Assembly: GCA_965219035.1 (NCBI GenBank)
Contig: CBDCMR010000002.1
Coordinates: 1-64,000 of the forward strand
Direction of reading: 5' to 3'
Length of the DNA stretch: 64,000 bases
DNA from: CBDCKN01 sp965219035
GTDB taxonomy: Bacteria > Gemmatimonadota > Gemmatimonadetes > Longimicrobiales > Gaopeijiaceae
Numbering within the stretch: position 1 is the first letter of the stretch; the number at the start of each line of letters is the position of its first letter. The position numbers and the translations under genes were made by a program. Of the stretch, positions 34,068 to 42,324 are shown in pieces. The notes below the pieces were generated by a model that searched no databases, had not been told where the DNA came from, and saw only the letters and a list, made by a program, of their open reading frames with translations.

Positions 34068-34955
34068 ATGTTCGACCGCACGGTCGAACCGGACCCGCGG
34101 ACCGCCGCGCCACAAAGCCGCAATCGCTACAGCATGCGGGACGGCCACCGCCGAGAATACGCCGCGAGCCGGGACCGCGGGTCCACCTCCTTCCCCGAAC
34201 GGTGCGCGCGCGGGCTCGCCGACATCGGCGTCTACGGCGCCGTCTCGTACCGCGACCTCGCCGAGGCCCGCTTCGGGGGCCATCCCTACACCACCCGGCG
34301 GGCCGTCAACGCCTGGGTCCGCGACGGGCTCGTCACCGAGACCACGGCCACCGGACCCGGGGGCAACCCGTTCAAGGTGCTGACGCTCACCCGCAGCGGC
34401 GTGGCCGAGGCCCGGAAGCGGGCAGCCGAACGGGGAATGGATCCCGGACAGGAAATCCGGTTCGCACGCACCCGGCCTGCGCAAGCCGCGCACGACACCG
34501 CCGTCTACCGCGCCTGCATGAAGGAGAAACAGCGGCTGCTCGACCGGGGCGCAGCAGTGCGGCGCATCCGCCTCGACACCGAACTCAAGAGCGCCGTCGC
34601 GCGCGGGAGCGAGGCGGCGCGGCTGAAGGACGGCAAGCGGGCCGCCGATGCCGAACGGCACCGCACCGCCGGCGAACTCGGACTCCCCCTCGACGACGAA
34701 GGGCACGTGCTCTACCCGGACGCCCAGATCGAGTACACCGACTCTGAGGGGCGAGCCGGACGCGTCAACATCGAGGTCGCGTCCGGCAACTACCGCGAAG
34801 GGGCCATCAAGGCGAAAGCGGCGGCCGGGTTCGCGCTCCACGCCAACGGACCGGCGGCGGCGCGGCTGCTGCGCACGCTCAGCCTGGGCGGCGGCGACGA
34901 CCGCTCCTCGCTGCGGGGACCCGCCGACCGCGATCCGGCCGCAGTCGAACTCTGA
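34068..34955 (+). CDS. Winged-helix protein with a possible nuclease-like C-terminal domain
   Basis: The 295-residue product follows GAGGAGCCAGGAG; GTG 34053 is an alternative start. The first part is a winged helix (GVYGAVSYRDLAEARFGGHP, VNAWVRDGLVTETTA) like that of replication-relaxation proteins. After a basic helix, the C-terminal part has AAHDTAVYRA...RIRLDTELK, then PDAQIEYTD and VNIEVASGNYREGAIKAK. The order PD...EY...NIEVA...K loosely resembles a PD-(D/E)xK nuclease core. No relaxase with an HUH motif or standard MOB signature is seen in this element, so this is the best local candidate for a DNA-processing factor. That is inference, and binding without cleavage is equally possible. 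Confidence 0.6.
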   Translation: MFDRTVEPDPRTAAPQSRNRYSMRDGHRREYAASRDRGSTSFPERCARGLADIGVYGAVSYRDLAEARFGGHPYTTRRAVNAWVRDGLVTETTATGPGGNPFKVLTLTRSGVAEARKRAAERGMDPGQEIRFARTRPAQAAHDTAVYRACMKEKQRLLDRGAAVRRIRLDTELKSAVARGSEAARLKDGKRAADAERHRTAGELGLPLDDEGHVLYPDAQIEYTDSEGRAGRVNIEVASGNYREGAIKAKAAAGFALHANGPAAARLLRTLSLGGGDDRSSLRGPADRDPAAVEL

Positions 34956-34973
34956 CTACGGGAGAAGCCCGCC

Positions 34974-35288
34974 ATGCAACCCTGGAAAATCAGCGCCGGC
35001 CTCACCGCCGCGATCGCGGGGTCTGCCGTGCTGCTCGCCGGGCCGCGCCTCGAATACCTCGCGCCGTATTGGCCGCTCCTCCTCGCCGAACACGGCGTCT
35101 TGCTCGCCCTGCACCTGGCGCTCGCACTCGCAGCCGTCGCGGCCGCCATCTACGCCGTCGCACGCGCCGCCGGGCTCGCCGACCTCGGCCGGCGCGTCGA
35201 TCTCGCCGAGCGCTCCGTTCGGCGCGGCGAGGGGGACCCGGCCCTCACCGACGCGCTCCGCAGAGACGCCGAGGGCGACTGGGAATGA
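34974..35288 (+). CDS. Small membrane protein, 104 aa
   Basis: The protein has two hydrophobic helices (TAAIAGSAVLLAGPRLEYLA and HGVLLALHLALALAAVAAAIYAVARAA) and a charged cytoplasmic tail (GLADLGRRVDLAERSVRRGE). GGGAGAAGCC precedes the ATG. A decayed copy with the same landmarks (YWPLLLAEHG / FWPVILADYG; AIYA.ARAAGLADLGRRVDL) is at 63405-63720 on the minus strand. It therefore belongs to the conserved cargo of this element family. The function is unknown; a role in entry exclusion or channel assembly is conceivable but not shown. Confidence 0.65.
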   Translation: MQPWKISAGLTAAIAGSAVLLAGPRLEYLAPYWPLLLAEHGVLLALHLALALAAVAAAIYAVARAAGLADLGRRVDLAERSVRRGEGDPALTDALRRDAEGDWE

Positions 35289-35304
35289 ACGCGGACGGAC
35301 GCGC

Positions 35305-35694
35305 ATGACCGGCCGTGCATCCGTCGAGACCCTGCCAGTCACCTGGCGGAGACAGGCCAAGGCGCTCCGCCGGTACGGGGGCGAGACGCCGGCCGTCGCG
35401 CTCGAAAGCTGCGCGGCCGAGCTCGAGGCCACGCTCCGGGAGAGGGACGAGACCACCCTCTCGCTGACGGAGGCAGCCAGGGAGAGCGGCTACTCCGCTG
35501 ACCATCTCGGCCGCCTCGTGCGCGACGGCAGGATCCCCAACGCCGGAAGGCCCGGCGCGCCCGGGATCGCTCGCAGCCACCTGCCACGGAAGACCCAGGC
35601 GCCAGCCACACCGCTACTGGTGGAAAAGCATCGCCGAGGCGAAGTTTCCAACGCGCAGATCGTGCAGTCCATCATCGAGAGAGGAATCGAATGA
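35305..35694 (+). CDS. Helix-turn-helix protein upstream of the integrase
   Basis: The 129-residue product has a C-terminal helix-turn-helix (LSLTEAARESGYSADHLGRL, then VRDGRIPNAGRPGAPGIARS) of the MerR/excisionase type. The N-terminal part is amphipathic and helical (WRRQAKALRRYGGETPAVAL). It overlaps the integrase start by 4 bp, a common arrangement for recombination directionality factors or integrase regulators. No other partner is evident. Confidence 0.65.
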   Translation: MTGRASVETLPVTWRRQAKALRRYGGETPAVALESCAAELEATLRERDETTLSLTEAARESGYSADHLGRLVRDGRIPNAGRPGAPGIARSHLPRKTQAPATPLLVEKHRRGEVSNAQIVQSIIERGIE

Positions 35695-36857
35695 TGGCAC
35701 GCACGAAACCTATCCGGCGCTCCTACGGCGCCGGCGAATGGGGCCGGAACCGGGTACGGGTGTTCCCCGATCCCAAGACCGGCCTGTTCCAGATCGAGTG
35801 GCGCGAGAACGGGCGCAGGCTCACAAGGTCGCTGAAGCACCGCGACTGGAGACGGGCGAAGCGGCAGACGGACGAGTTCGCCGCAGGCTACCTCGGGCCG
35901 AAGCTCAACGGCAAGGTGGAAGCCGAGCCCGAGCCGCTCACCCTGGAGACGCTTTTTGACATCTACGGTGAAGAGGTGACCCCGACCAAGGTCAGGGAGA
36001 CCCAGCAGCGTGACAGGGCCTTGATGGGGATGTTCCTCGATTTCCTCGGAAGGGACCGTAGCCCGGCAACGCTTTCCCAGAGGGACTGGGACCGGTTCAT
36101 CCGGCAGCGGCGCTCGGGCAAGATCGGCCCAAGTGGCAGACCCGTGTCCTACCGGACGGTCGAATACGACCTGAAGTTCCTGCTCGCGATCCTCAACTGG
36201 GCCGCGAGGTCGAGAGACGAAGAGGGGAGGCTCCTCGTCGAGTCGAATCCCTTGAAAGGTCTGAAGACGCCCAAGGCGAAGAACCCGACCCGAGTCGTTC
36301 TGGCCGAGGAGGAGTACCAAGCACTTCTTCGAGTGTCCCGGCAGGTCGACTGGCGATTTCACGTCGCTCTCGTGCTCGCGCACGAGACGGGACACCGCAT
36401 CGGCGCCATCCGCCAGCTCCGGTGGTCGGACATCGACCTCGAAGGCGGAATCGTGCTGTGGCGCGCAAAGCACGAGAAGACGGGCTATGAGCACCGGACG
36501 CCCGTCACGACCGAGGCCATCGCCGTTCTGGAAGAGGCGAAGAGGAAGAGCCCCGGGATCGGGGACGCTCCGGTGCTGCCCGCGCGCAGGAATCCCTCGA
36601 TGTCCGTGGGCTCCGCGCTGCCGCGCGTCTGGTGGGACAGAGCCGGGAAGCTCGCGGGATTCGATCCGAAGCCCGGCAGAGGCTGGCACTCGCTCAGGCG
36701 GAAGTTCGCCTCCGACCTGATGGACCAGCCGCTCAAGGTGCTCTGCGAGCTCGGCGGCTGGAAGACCGCCAAGACGGTGCTCCAATGCTACCAGCGGGCC
36801 GACGAGGACCAGCTCAGGAACGCGCTCGAGTGCCGTCGGCGAGGAGTTAGCGCCTGA
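35691..36857 (+). CDS. int: Tyrosine integrase of the conjugative element
   Basis: The 388-residue phage-type recombinase has a core-binding domain at about 83-180 and a catalytic domain at about 200-380. The residues are R236 in GHRIGAIRQLRW, K260 or K263 in the beta-hairpin, H333 and R336 in HSLRRKF, W357 in GGWKTAKT and Y367 in QCYQRA. All catalytic positions are present, so it should be active. It is the last gene of the plus-strand block, which suggests that one end of the element lies just beyond 36857. Two direct copies of GCGGGAATC follow at 36872-36896 and may be recombinase-binding or att sites. No tRNA gene is adjacent. Confidence 0.92.
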   Translation: MMARTKPIRRSYGAGEWGRNRVRVFPDPKTGLFQIEWRENGRRLTRSLKHRDWRRAKRQTDEFAAGYLGPKLNGKVEAEPEPLTLETLFDIYGEEVTPTKVRETQQRDRALMGMFLDFLGRDRSPATLSQRDWDRFIRQRRSGKIGPSGRPVSYRTVEYDLKFLLAILNWAARSRDEEGRLLVESNPLKGLKTPKAKNPTRVVLAEEEYQALLRVSRQVDWRFHVALVLAHETGHRIGAIRQLRWSDIDLEGGIVLWRAKHEKTGYEHRTPVTTEAIAVLEEAKRKSPGIGDAPVLPARRNPSMSVGSALPRVWWDRAGKLAGFDPKPGRGWHSLRRKFASDLMDQPLKVLCELGGWKTAKTVLQCYQRADEDQLRNALECRRRGVSA

Positions 36858-37039
36858 TCCCACGATCAGCGGGAATCAATCGGCGGGAATCTGGCCTGCA
36901 AAGTTCGTAAGTTCAATGACCACAACAGATGCGAACCTACGAGCGATTGCCGGGAAGGCCATCAAGCGCCGCTGCGAGCGCGGCGTATCAACGAATCCGG
37001 CCGCCGGTCGCGGCTTTTCACCAGCTAGGTGGCTCGGCA

Positions 37040-37150
37040 AGTCGTCCCAGTGAGGTCGGCGTCGGCGCTCGACCAAGCCCGAAACTGCCCCGAGGTGGTT
37101 GAGGTTGCCGCCGATGCGCGCGACCTGCCGGCCGCGTGCGCGCCATGGCC
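37040..37150 (-). pseudogene. MobC-like relaxosome protein relic
   Basis: A minus-strand frame reads RGRQVARIGGNLNHLGAVSG, which resembles the ARIGNNLNQLAR signature of MobC proteins that help the relaxase open oriT. Neither start nor stop of a MobC gene is preserved. It lies directly beside the oriT-like hairpin at 37150-37262, which supports the reading. It is a short fragment, and the identification depends on this one motif. Confidence 0.45.
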
Positions 37151-37262
37151 TGCCGGAGCGCGGGCGTCCAGGGGATCGAAGGGGGCGGAGCCACCCCCGC
37201 CAGCCCCTGCCGGGGACCCGCGAAGCGTGGCCCCAAAGGGTAGGCTGGCTCTCCCGCATTAG
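37150..37262 (+). other. oriT-like hairpin region, copy 2
   Basis: GGGATCGAAGGGGGCGGAGC, then CCCGCCAGCCCC and, after a spacer, GGGTAGGCTGGCT. The order and outer arms match copies at 3150-3222 and 63905-63998. Relics of MobC and of the winged-helix relaxation protein flank it on the minus strand, as expected for a decayed mobilisation region. Confidence 0.4.
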
Positions 37263-37287
37263 CGGCGTGCGACAAGCCCGTCCGCCG

Positions 37288-37439
37288 TGGCGGCGGACGA
37301 GTGCGCTCCACTCGACCCCGCGGCCCGTCCAGCCCAAGGGATCGAGCGCCTGTTCGCGGCCGCGCGGGTGCATTAGCGGCCGGTCCGCGCACGGGTTGAA
37401 CTGCTGCTTCGGCGTCTCCATGCCCGGAACAGTGAACAA
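37288..37439 (-). pseudogene. Relic of the winged-helix relaxation-like protein
   Basis: The frame reads GREQALDPLGWTGRGVEWSALV, close to GREAALEPFGWTGRQAEWIALV at the start of the intact gene at 28547. Homology is lost after about 30 codons. It is therefore a second, decayed copy from a related mobile element. Confidence 0.5.
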
Positions 37440-37585
37440 CCGTCTTCGAGCGGGTCAACCCCTAGGGAATCACCTAAAGTCCGGTAACGTTCGAGGATGT
37501 CTAATAACGTAAAGCAGCCGGGGAAGGTCGTCGCCAACGGTGCGGAAAAACACCCCCGCGCTGCCTCGGTAGGCCGTCGCGCTCC

Positions 37586-37700
37586 TCAGCTCGTCGCTTC
37601 GTAGGCCAGCCGGAACGCGGTGTTCTCCAGCCACCGCCTGAAGTCCGGGTTGTCGGCGAAGAGCTTGAAGAGTCGGGTGTTGTCCTGCACCATCCCCGAA
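37586..37700 (-). pseudogene. HsdR C-terminal relic
   Basis: The frame ends LFKLFADNPDFRRWLENTAF followed by RLAYEATS and a stop. A closing (F)..F.DNP.F..WL...F...Y motif is common at the C-terminus of type I HsdR proteins. Upstream the frame runs into transposase relic sequence, so only about 30 codons remain. It differs from the ends of both HsdR proteins in this window, so it comes from a third locus. Confidence 0.45.
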
Positions 37701-37734
37701 CAGGTCGTTGAACTCCTCAATGATTGCCGACAGC

Positions 37735-38175
37735 CGGTCGCCTGGAAGCCCTGCTGTCGGCCTTCCCCTTCGCCATCCAGGCCTTCCACGCCGACAACGG
37801 CAGCGAATACGTCAACGGCCGGGTGACCCGCCCTGCTCAACAAGCTCCACATCGGCGTCTTCACCAAGTCCCGGCCCCACCACCCCAACGACAATGCGCT
37901 GGTGGAGACCACGAACGGCAGCATCGTCCGCAAGTGGCTCGGCCACATCCACGTCCCCCACGCCCTCGTCCCCTGGGTCAACGCCTTCCTCCACGACGCG
38001 CTCTGCCCTTCCTCAACTTCCACCGGCCCTGCCCCTTCCCACCGAGGTCACCAGCCCCACCGGCCGAGTCAAGAGGCGCTACCGCCAGCAGGATGTCGCC
38101 ACACCCTACGAGCGCTTCAAGACCCTACCCGGCACGAATGCCTTCCTCCGGCCCGGCGTCACACTCGATACCATC
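37735..38175 (+). pseudogene. Integrase-type (rve) DDE transposase relic
   Basis: Across three frames the plus strand reads FPFAIQAFHADNGSEYVNG, then LHIGVFTKSRPHHPNDNALV, ETTNGSIVRKWLGH and RVKRRYRQQDVATPYERFKT. These are the second catalytic Asp (HADNGSE) and third catalytic Glu (ALVETTNG) regions of an rve-type transposase. Several frameshifts separate them, and the N-terminal half is missing. The 3' end is fused to an IS3-type element end at 38177. Confidence 0.65.
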
Positions 38176-38176
38176 G

Positions 38177-38229
38177 GGATCCACCTCAAGACTGCCCTCG
38201 GACTGTCCAACGAAGTAGGACCACCCCAT
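38177..38229 (-). repeat. Solo end of the IS3-type element
   Basis: The segment from GGATCCACCTCAAG to GTCCAACGAAGTAGGACCAC is nearly the reverse complement of the left end of the intact IS3 element (60147-60199). The rest of that element is absent here, so this is a scar or a one-ended remnant. Confidence 0.7.
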
Positions 38230-38254
38230 AAGGCCGCTGGGATGAGTTCGCCTC

Positions 38255-39025
38255 TCAACCGCCCTCCGGTTGCTCCGAAGTACTCTTGGGGTCCACCGCT
38301 GTCGGAACTTCATCTTTGGGCTCCGGGTCGCCGTCTAGGTCGGCCGGTAAACTGTCAGAAGTGCCGCGTGTCATCCGCGCCAGACCGGCCAAGGCCGACA
38401 GGTACAGCAACAGAGTGAGGAACGCGAGGTACCCGGTGGCCGGGTGTCGCGGCTGGCACCCCGGGAGAATCTTACACAGCCACCCGCGCACTCCCCCAGG
38501 TGGACTCGAAGGAAGAACGACAAAGGTCACTGTGAACGCTGCTCCGAAGATTACAACGAGAGTCCACAGCATCCGTGCGTGATCAGCGGCGATGAGGCGC
38601 GTGTTGAGAGCGAGAAGCGACAGAAAGAACAGCGTATTGACCAACAGGCGAGGGGACCCGGCGGGGATCGTTACGTGGAATGCCTGGGCGGACGCGAAGA
38701 CGATGGTCAGAATCACGAGCAGCCCGTAGAGATCGACCGCCGAGCGGGACGAGTACAAGAGCCGCTCAAGCGCAATAGCACCGTGCCTGTTGAGAGCGCC
38801 GAGCATCAACACAGCCAGCACCAGCGTGAAGAGCGGTGGCGCCAGCCAGATTTCGGATTCCCCGAGTCGCAGCCCTCCGAGTAACCCTACAGCGAACAGC
38901 CAGGCGAGTAGCATCTTCATGCGGCCGGTAACGCTCACAGGCATCGCCGATGAAATGCGCCGCGCCAGCGAACGCAATTGTGCTACCCACCGCTTCTCCG
39001 ACTCATTTGTCTCGCCAATGTCCAT
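38255..39025 (-). CDS. Hypothetical membrane protein, 256 aa
   Basis: The start ATG 39025 follows GGAGCACTCTACCC. The protein has a soluble N-terminal segment (MDIGETNESEKRWVAQLRSL), then five or six hydrophobic helices (MLLAWLFAVGLLGGLRL, PPLFTLVLAVLMLGAL, DLYGLLVILTIVFASAQAF, LLVNTLFFLSLLAL, LWTLVVIFGAAFTVTFVV, GYLAFLTLLLYLSALAGL) and an acidic tail. I do not recognise the family. It lies 17 bp downstream of the minus-strand ORF at 39043-39324 and may share a transcript with it. Base use is lower in GC than that of the conjugative element. Confidence 0.6.
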   Translation of the reverse strand: MDIGETNESEKRWVAQLRSLARRISSAMPVSVTGRMKMLLAWLFAVGLLGGLRLGESEIWLAPPLFTLVLAVLMLGALNRHGAIALERLLYSSRSAVDLYGLLVILTIVFASAQAFHVTIPAGSPRLLVNTLFFLSLLALNTRLIAADHARMLWTLVVIFGAAFTVTFVVLPSSPPGGVRGWLCKILPGCQPRHPATGYLAFLTLLLYLSALAGLARMTRGTSDSLPADLDGDPEPKDEVPTAVDPKSTSEQPEGG

Positions 39026-39042
39026 GGGTAGAGTGCTCCCTG

Positions 39043-39324
39043 TTATGACATCCTCTTGGGGCCGAACTCCAGTACCGTGTCCGCGACCAGAGCTTCCCAA
39101 CCGTCGTCCAGCCTTTGCTGAACCAGCCGATCTCGTTCCGCGGCGAGCTTCACCAGCGACAGCATCCGCTTCGCAAGGGTCTGAAATTGGGCGAGGTTGA
39201 TCGCCATTGGGTTCCAGCCGTACAGCGCTGTCTTGAGGATGTTGGCGGATGCCAGCAGTCCGTGGGTGAGGGCCAGCATCTGCTCTCGCTTCAGTTTGTC
39301 CGGGATTCCGGGCCGGTTCTTCAT
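39043..39324 (-). CDS. Hypothetical helical protein, probably 5'-truncated
   Basis: The frame encodes KREQMLALTHGLLASANILK, then TALYGWNPMAINLAQFQTLA and KRMLSLVKLAAERDRLVQQR, a helical, protein-like sequence of about 85 residues with no known motif. Its apparent first codons overlap the start of the GIY-YIG relic on the other strand. The true 5' end was therefore probably lost at the junction near 39310-39324. It precedes the membrane protein at 38255-39025 by 17 bp. Family unknown. Confidence 0.45.
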   Translation of the reverse strand: MKNRPGIPDKLKREQMLALTHGLLASANILKTALYGWNPMAINLAQFQTLAKRMLSLVKLAAERDRLVQQRLDDGWEALVADTVLEFGPKRMS

Positions 39325-39916
39325 CGTCGGCGGTCAGAAAGCCTATGTCGCAGAAATGGGGGAGGTGTTCACACAGGAGTATGGCGACAAGGATGCCAGG
39401 CTCCGCGTGATCTTCGACAACGGCACGGAGAACAACATGCTCAGGCGCTCGCTTCAGCGCGCGCTCCACAAGGACGAGGCTGGTCGACGGATCACCGAGG
39501 CAACCGCCGGCCCGCTCTTTGCCGACCAAGCCGCGGACAGTGACGAGGCGAGCGGCACGATCTACGTGCTACGGAGCAAGTCTGATCTTCCGTTCATTTC
39601 AGAGCATCGCGACCTGATCCACAAGATCGGCGTCACCAGTGGCAACGTTCAGGAGCGCATCGCGGGCGCAAGGCTCCAACCGACCTTCCTCATGGCCGAT
39701 GTCGAGATCGTCGCCACCTACCGGCTTTACAACATCGACCGTGGCAAGCTAGAAAACCTCATCCACCGCGTCTTCGGCCCCGCGCGCCTCCAGATCGAGA
39801 TCAAGGATCACTTCGGCAACCCTGTCGCCCCGCGCGAATGGTTCCTGGTGCCGCTCAGCGTGGTCGACGATGCCGTTGAGAAGATCCGTGAGGGAACGAT
39901 CACCCGGTTGTGCTGA
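39325..39916 (+). pseudogene. GIY-YIG nuclease family protein, 5'-truncated
   Basis: From about 39325 the frame reads RFFIVGGQKAYVAEMGEVFT, RLRVIFDNGTENNMLRRSLQ and then the nuclease-like core. The core contains SGTIYVLRSKSD, LIHKIGVTSGNVQERI, YRLYNIDRGKLENLIHRVFG and REWFLVPL, a T5orf172/MUG113-like GIY-YIG domain in which IYVL and HKIGVT replace GIY and YIG. Codons upstream of 39325 belong to unrelated DNA read from the other strand, so the native N-terminal region is missing. The C-terminal end (EGTITRLC) lies just before the IS481 element and may also be clipped. Activity is doubtful. Confidence 0.65.
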
Positions 39917-39926
39917 GACGGTATTC

Positions 39927-41121
39927 ACCTGACAGTTGACCACGAGAGAGGACGGTGGCCAGCCGCCCTCGCCGGAGCTAATTGAGAGATGTCGAAGTCA
40001 CTCACTTAGCACGGGAGAGAAGATGACCACCGTCCAGGGGGAGAAGATAGCGCGCCGCAAGCTGAGCCTGCTACAGTTGGCCCAGGAGCTCGGCAACGTG
40101 AGCAAGGCGTGCAAGATCGTGGGCTACAGCCGGCAGCAGTTCTACGAGATCAGGAGGAACTTCCAGCTTTACGGGGCCGAGGGGCTGATCGACCAGCTTC
40201 CGGGGCCGAAGGGACCGCACCCGAACCGGGTGAGTGAAGAGATTGAGCAGGCGGTCTTGGCCCACGCCTTGGAGGCTCCGACGCACGGAGCTCAGCGGGT
40301 CGCGGACGAGTTGCTGCTCGGAGGGATCCAGGTGAGCTCAGGAGGCGTACGGGGCGTGTGGAGCCGGCATGGCCTCACCACGAAGCACGAACGGCTGCTC
40401 AGGCTCGAAGAGACGGCCAGGGAACGGAAGCTGAAGCTGACCGACGAGCAGATCGAGCTGCTGGAGCGCTTCAGTCCCGAGTTCCGGGAGCGCCACATCG
40501 AAGTCCATTACCCGGGCGACCTCGTCGCCGTGGACACGTTCTTCGTCGGAACGCTGAAGGGGGTCGGCAAGGTGTACCTGCAGACCGTGCTCGATTGCTT
40601 CAGCCGCTACGCCTGGGGCCGGCTCTACACGAGCAAGCTCCCGCTCACGGCGGTGCAGGTGATGAATAACGACGTGTTGCCGTTCTTCGATGAGCACCGG
40701 GTCCGGGTGAAGACCGTGCTCAGCGACAACGGCCGCGAGTTCTGCGGCCGTCCGGACCGTCACCCATATGAGCTGTTCCTTCAGCTCGAGGACATCGAGC
40801 ACCGCACGACGAAGGTGGGCAGGCCCCAGTCCAACGGCTTCATCGAGCGCTTCCACCGCACGCTCCTCGACGAGCACTTGAGGGTGAAGGGCCGCACCAC
40901 CTGGTACGAGACCGTCGAGGAGATGCAGCAGGACCTCGAGGCGTATCTGGAGACCTACAACCGGAAGCGGCCGCACCGCGGTCGAGCCATGGAGGGCCGC
41001 ACGCCCTATCAGGTCTTCAAGGCCGGTCTCACCGACGCCAGGAAGGCCGCAAAGGCCAGGAAGGAGGAGGCTAAGACGAAGGCAGCCTAGACACAGCTCC
41101 GGCGAGGGCCAACTGTCAGGT
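39927..41121 (+). mobile_element. IS481-family insertion sequence, apparently complete
   Basis: The inverted ends ACCTGACAGTTGACC (39927-39941) and GGCCAACTGTCAGGT (41107-41121) differ at one position and enclose one full transposase gene. Length is about 1.2 kb, normal for the family. No clear target duplication was identified, so the exact outer base is uncertain. Confidence 0.8.
40023..41090 (+). CDS. IS481-family transposase
   Basis: The 355-residue protein has an N-terminal helix-turn-helix (LSLLQLAQELGNVSKACKIV, then GYSRQQFYEIRRNFQLYGAE) and an rve catalytic domain. The DDE residues lie in GDLVAVDTFFVG, VLSDNGREFCG and NGFIERFHRTLLDEH. ATG 40023 follows GGGAGAGAAG; upstream codons in the same frame reach into the element end and are less likely. 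The gene is intact, so the element may still move. Confidence 0.88.
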   Translation: MTTVQGEKIARRKLSLLQLAQELGNVSKACKIVGYSRQQFYEIRRNFQLYGAEGLIDQLPGPKGPHPNRVSEEIEQAVLAHALEAPTHGAQRVADELLLGGIQVSSGGVRGVWSRHGLTTKHERLLRLEETARERKLKLTDEQIELLERFSPEFRERHIEVHYPGDLVAVDTFFVGTLKGVGKVYLQTVLDCFSRYAWGRLYTSKLPLTAVQVMNNDVLPFFDEHRVRVKTVLSDNGREFCGRPDRHPYELFLQLEDIEHRTTKVGRPQSNGFIERFHRTLLDEHLRVKGRTTWYETVEEMQQDLEAYLETYNRKRPHRGRAMEGRTPYQVFKAGLTDARKAAKARKEEAKTKAA

Positions 41122-41176
41122 CATTACCATCTCTGTACAACCCGGTATGCCTATGACGCGAATACAGCGTCGCTCA

Positions 41177-41866
41177 TTAGTTAGACCGTCTTCCCTGATA
41201 CGGAACCGCCTCGAACCTACGAGCGGCCTCCCGCAACTCAACTATCTGTCTCACCTGATCCTCTTTGGGTTCGCATCCAAGTCTCCGAAGGAAGCCGCTG
41301 GCGACGTCAACATCGGTAATGCGTCTCGTCCCGCTAGAATCTATGAGAGAGTCAATGTACTTGACAGCTTCAACAAGCTGTATCGAGTATGCTACGAATG
41401 CACCGGCTCTTGGCCTGTAAGCGATATCGTTGTGTATGTTCTCATTCAAGAGGCATGAGCTGATCTGGTCCAGAACGGCATGTATCGCGTTCAATGCCGC
41501 GTTTATCTGTTGCAAACTGGCAGGAGCCAGAGGCTCAACGTCGGGCTCTATCACTCGCATGAGGTCTGTATGGCTGATGTGCTTGTTTCTCCATTGGTGG
41601 GCAAATTCAGCGTCTTGCACTGCAGTCTTGACGAGGCTATCTACTTCGCTACGCAATTCATTCTCACAGAACCCCGGCAACCTTCGAACCGTGAGGTTGG
41701 CCTTCCGTGCCGTTTCAATCGGATCTGTCAACCTTGTGATGCGCAGTATCAAGTCGTCCCAGAGTATGTGCTGGACATCCCAAATGAACCTGCCACCACC
41801 AATTGCATTTAGGAGTTCAACGGTCGCTGCGCCGCTGAACAACACTTGAAACTCCTTGGATCTCAT
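41177..41866 (-). CDS. AbiU2-like HEPN-domain protein
   Basis: The 229-residue protein contains FIWDVQHILWDDLILRITRL, then TDPIETARKANLTVRRLPGF, the start of the AbiU2-type HEPN domain. WRNKHISH carries an R-x5-H arrangement within the R-x(4-6)-H range of HEPN RNases. AbiU2 is known from abortive infection in lactococci; homologues are often solitary. The usual 20-30 residues before the first helix are missing. The frame stays open upstream into the IS3 relic end at about 41898, with no ribosome site before ATG 41866, so the N-terminus may have been clipped. A retained RNase activity is possible but unproven. Confidence 0.65.
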   Translation of the reverse strand: MRSKEFQVLFSGAATVELLNAIGGGRFIWDVQHILWDDLILRITRLTDPIETARKANLTVRRLPGFCENELRSEVDSLVKTAVQDAEFAHQWRNKHISHTDLMRVIEPDVEPLAPASLQQINAALNAIHAVLDQISSCLLNENIHNDIAYRPRAGAFVAYSIQLVEAVKYIDSLIDSSGTRRITDVDVASGFLRRLGCEPKEDQVRQIVELREAARRFEAVPYQGRRSN

Positions 41867-41904
41867 CAGGGCCGATGACCTGCCCCCAAGAGCGGTACCA
41901 CATC

Positions 41905-42318
41905 CTATGTTAGTCCCAGCACCTGTGGAGGGCCGTGAAGGACGGGCATCCTCAGGAACCAGGGCGACGGCTTAATCGCCTCAGGGGCCGGGGGAAAGCC
42001 GCCGCAGGCGCTGTGGGGTCGGACGGTATTGTACTCGCGCCTCCATTGCTCGACCAGCACGGCCGCCTCCGCCAACGAGTAGAAGATCTCCCCGTTCAAC
42101 AGCTCGTCCCTGAGCTTGCCGTTGAAGCTCTCGTTGTAGCCGTTCTCCCACGGGCTGCCCGGCTCGATAAAGAGCGTCTCGACGCCGACGCGCCTCAACC
42201 ACCGCCGCACGAGCTTCGCGGTGAACTCCGGTCCGTTGTCCGACCTCAGATACTCGGGAGGCCCGTGTCGGACGAACAGATCGGCCAGCACCTCGAGCAC
42301 GTCGTGCGAGCGGATCTT
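41905..42318 (-). pseudogene. IS3-family orfB C-terminal relic, minus copy
   Basis: The frame reads SHDVLEVLADLFVRHGPPEY, LRSDNGPEFTAKLVRRWLRR and GSPWENGYNESFNGKLRDEL, which include the second Asp and the Glu of the DDE triad, and it ends PPQVLGLT. The N-terminal half, with the first Asp, is missing. It meets the plus-strand copy head to head near 42318. Confidence 0.75.
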
Positions 42319-42324
42319 GCGACA

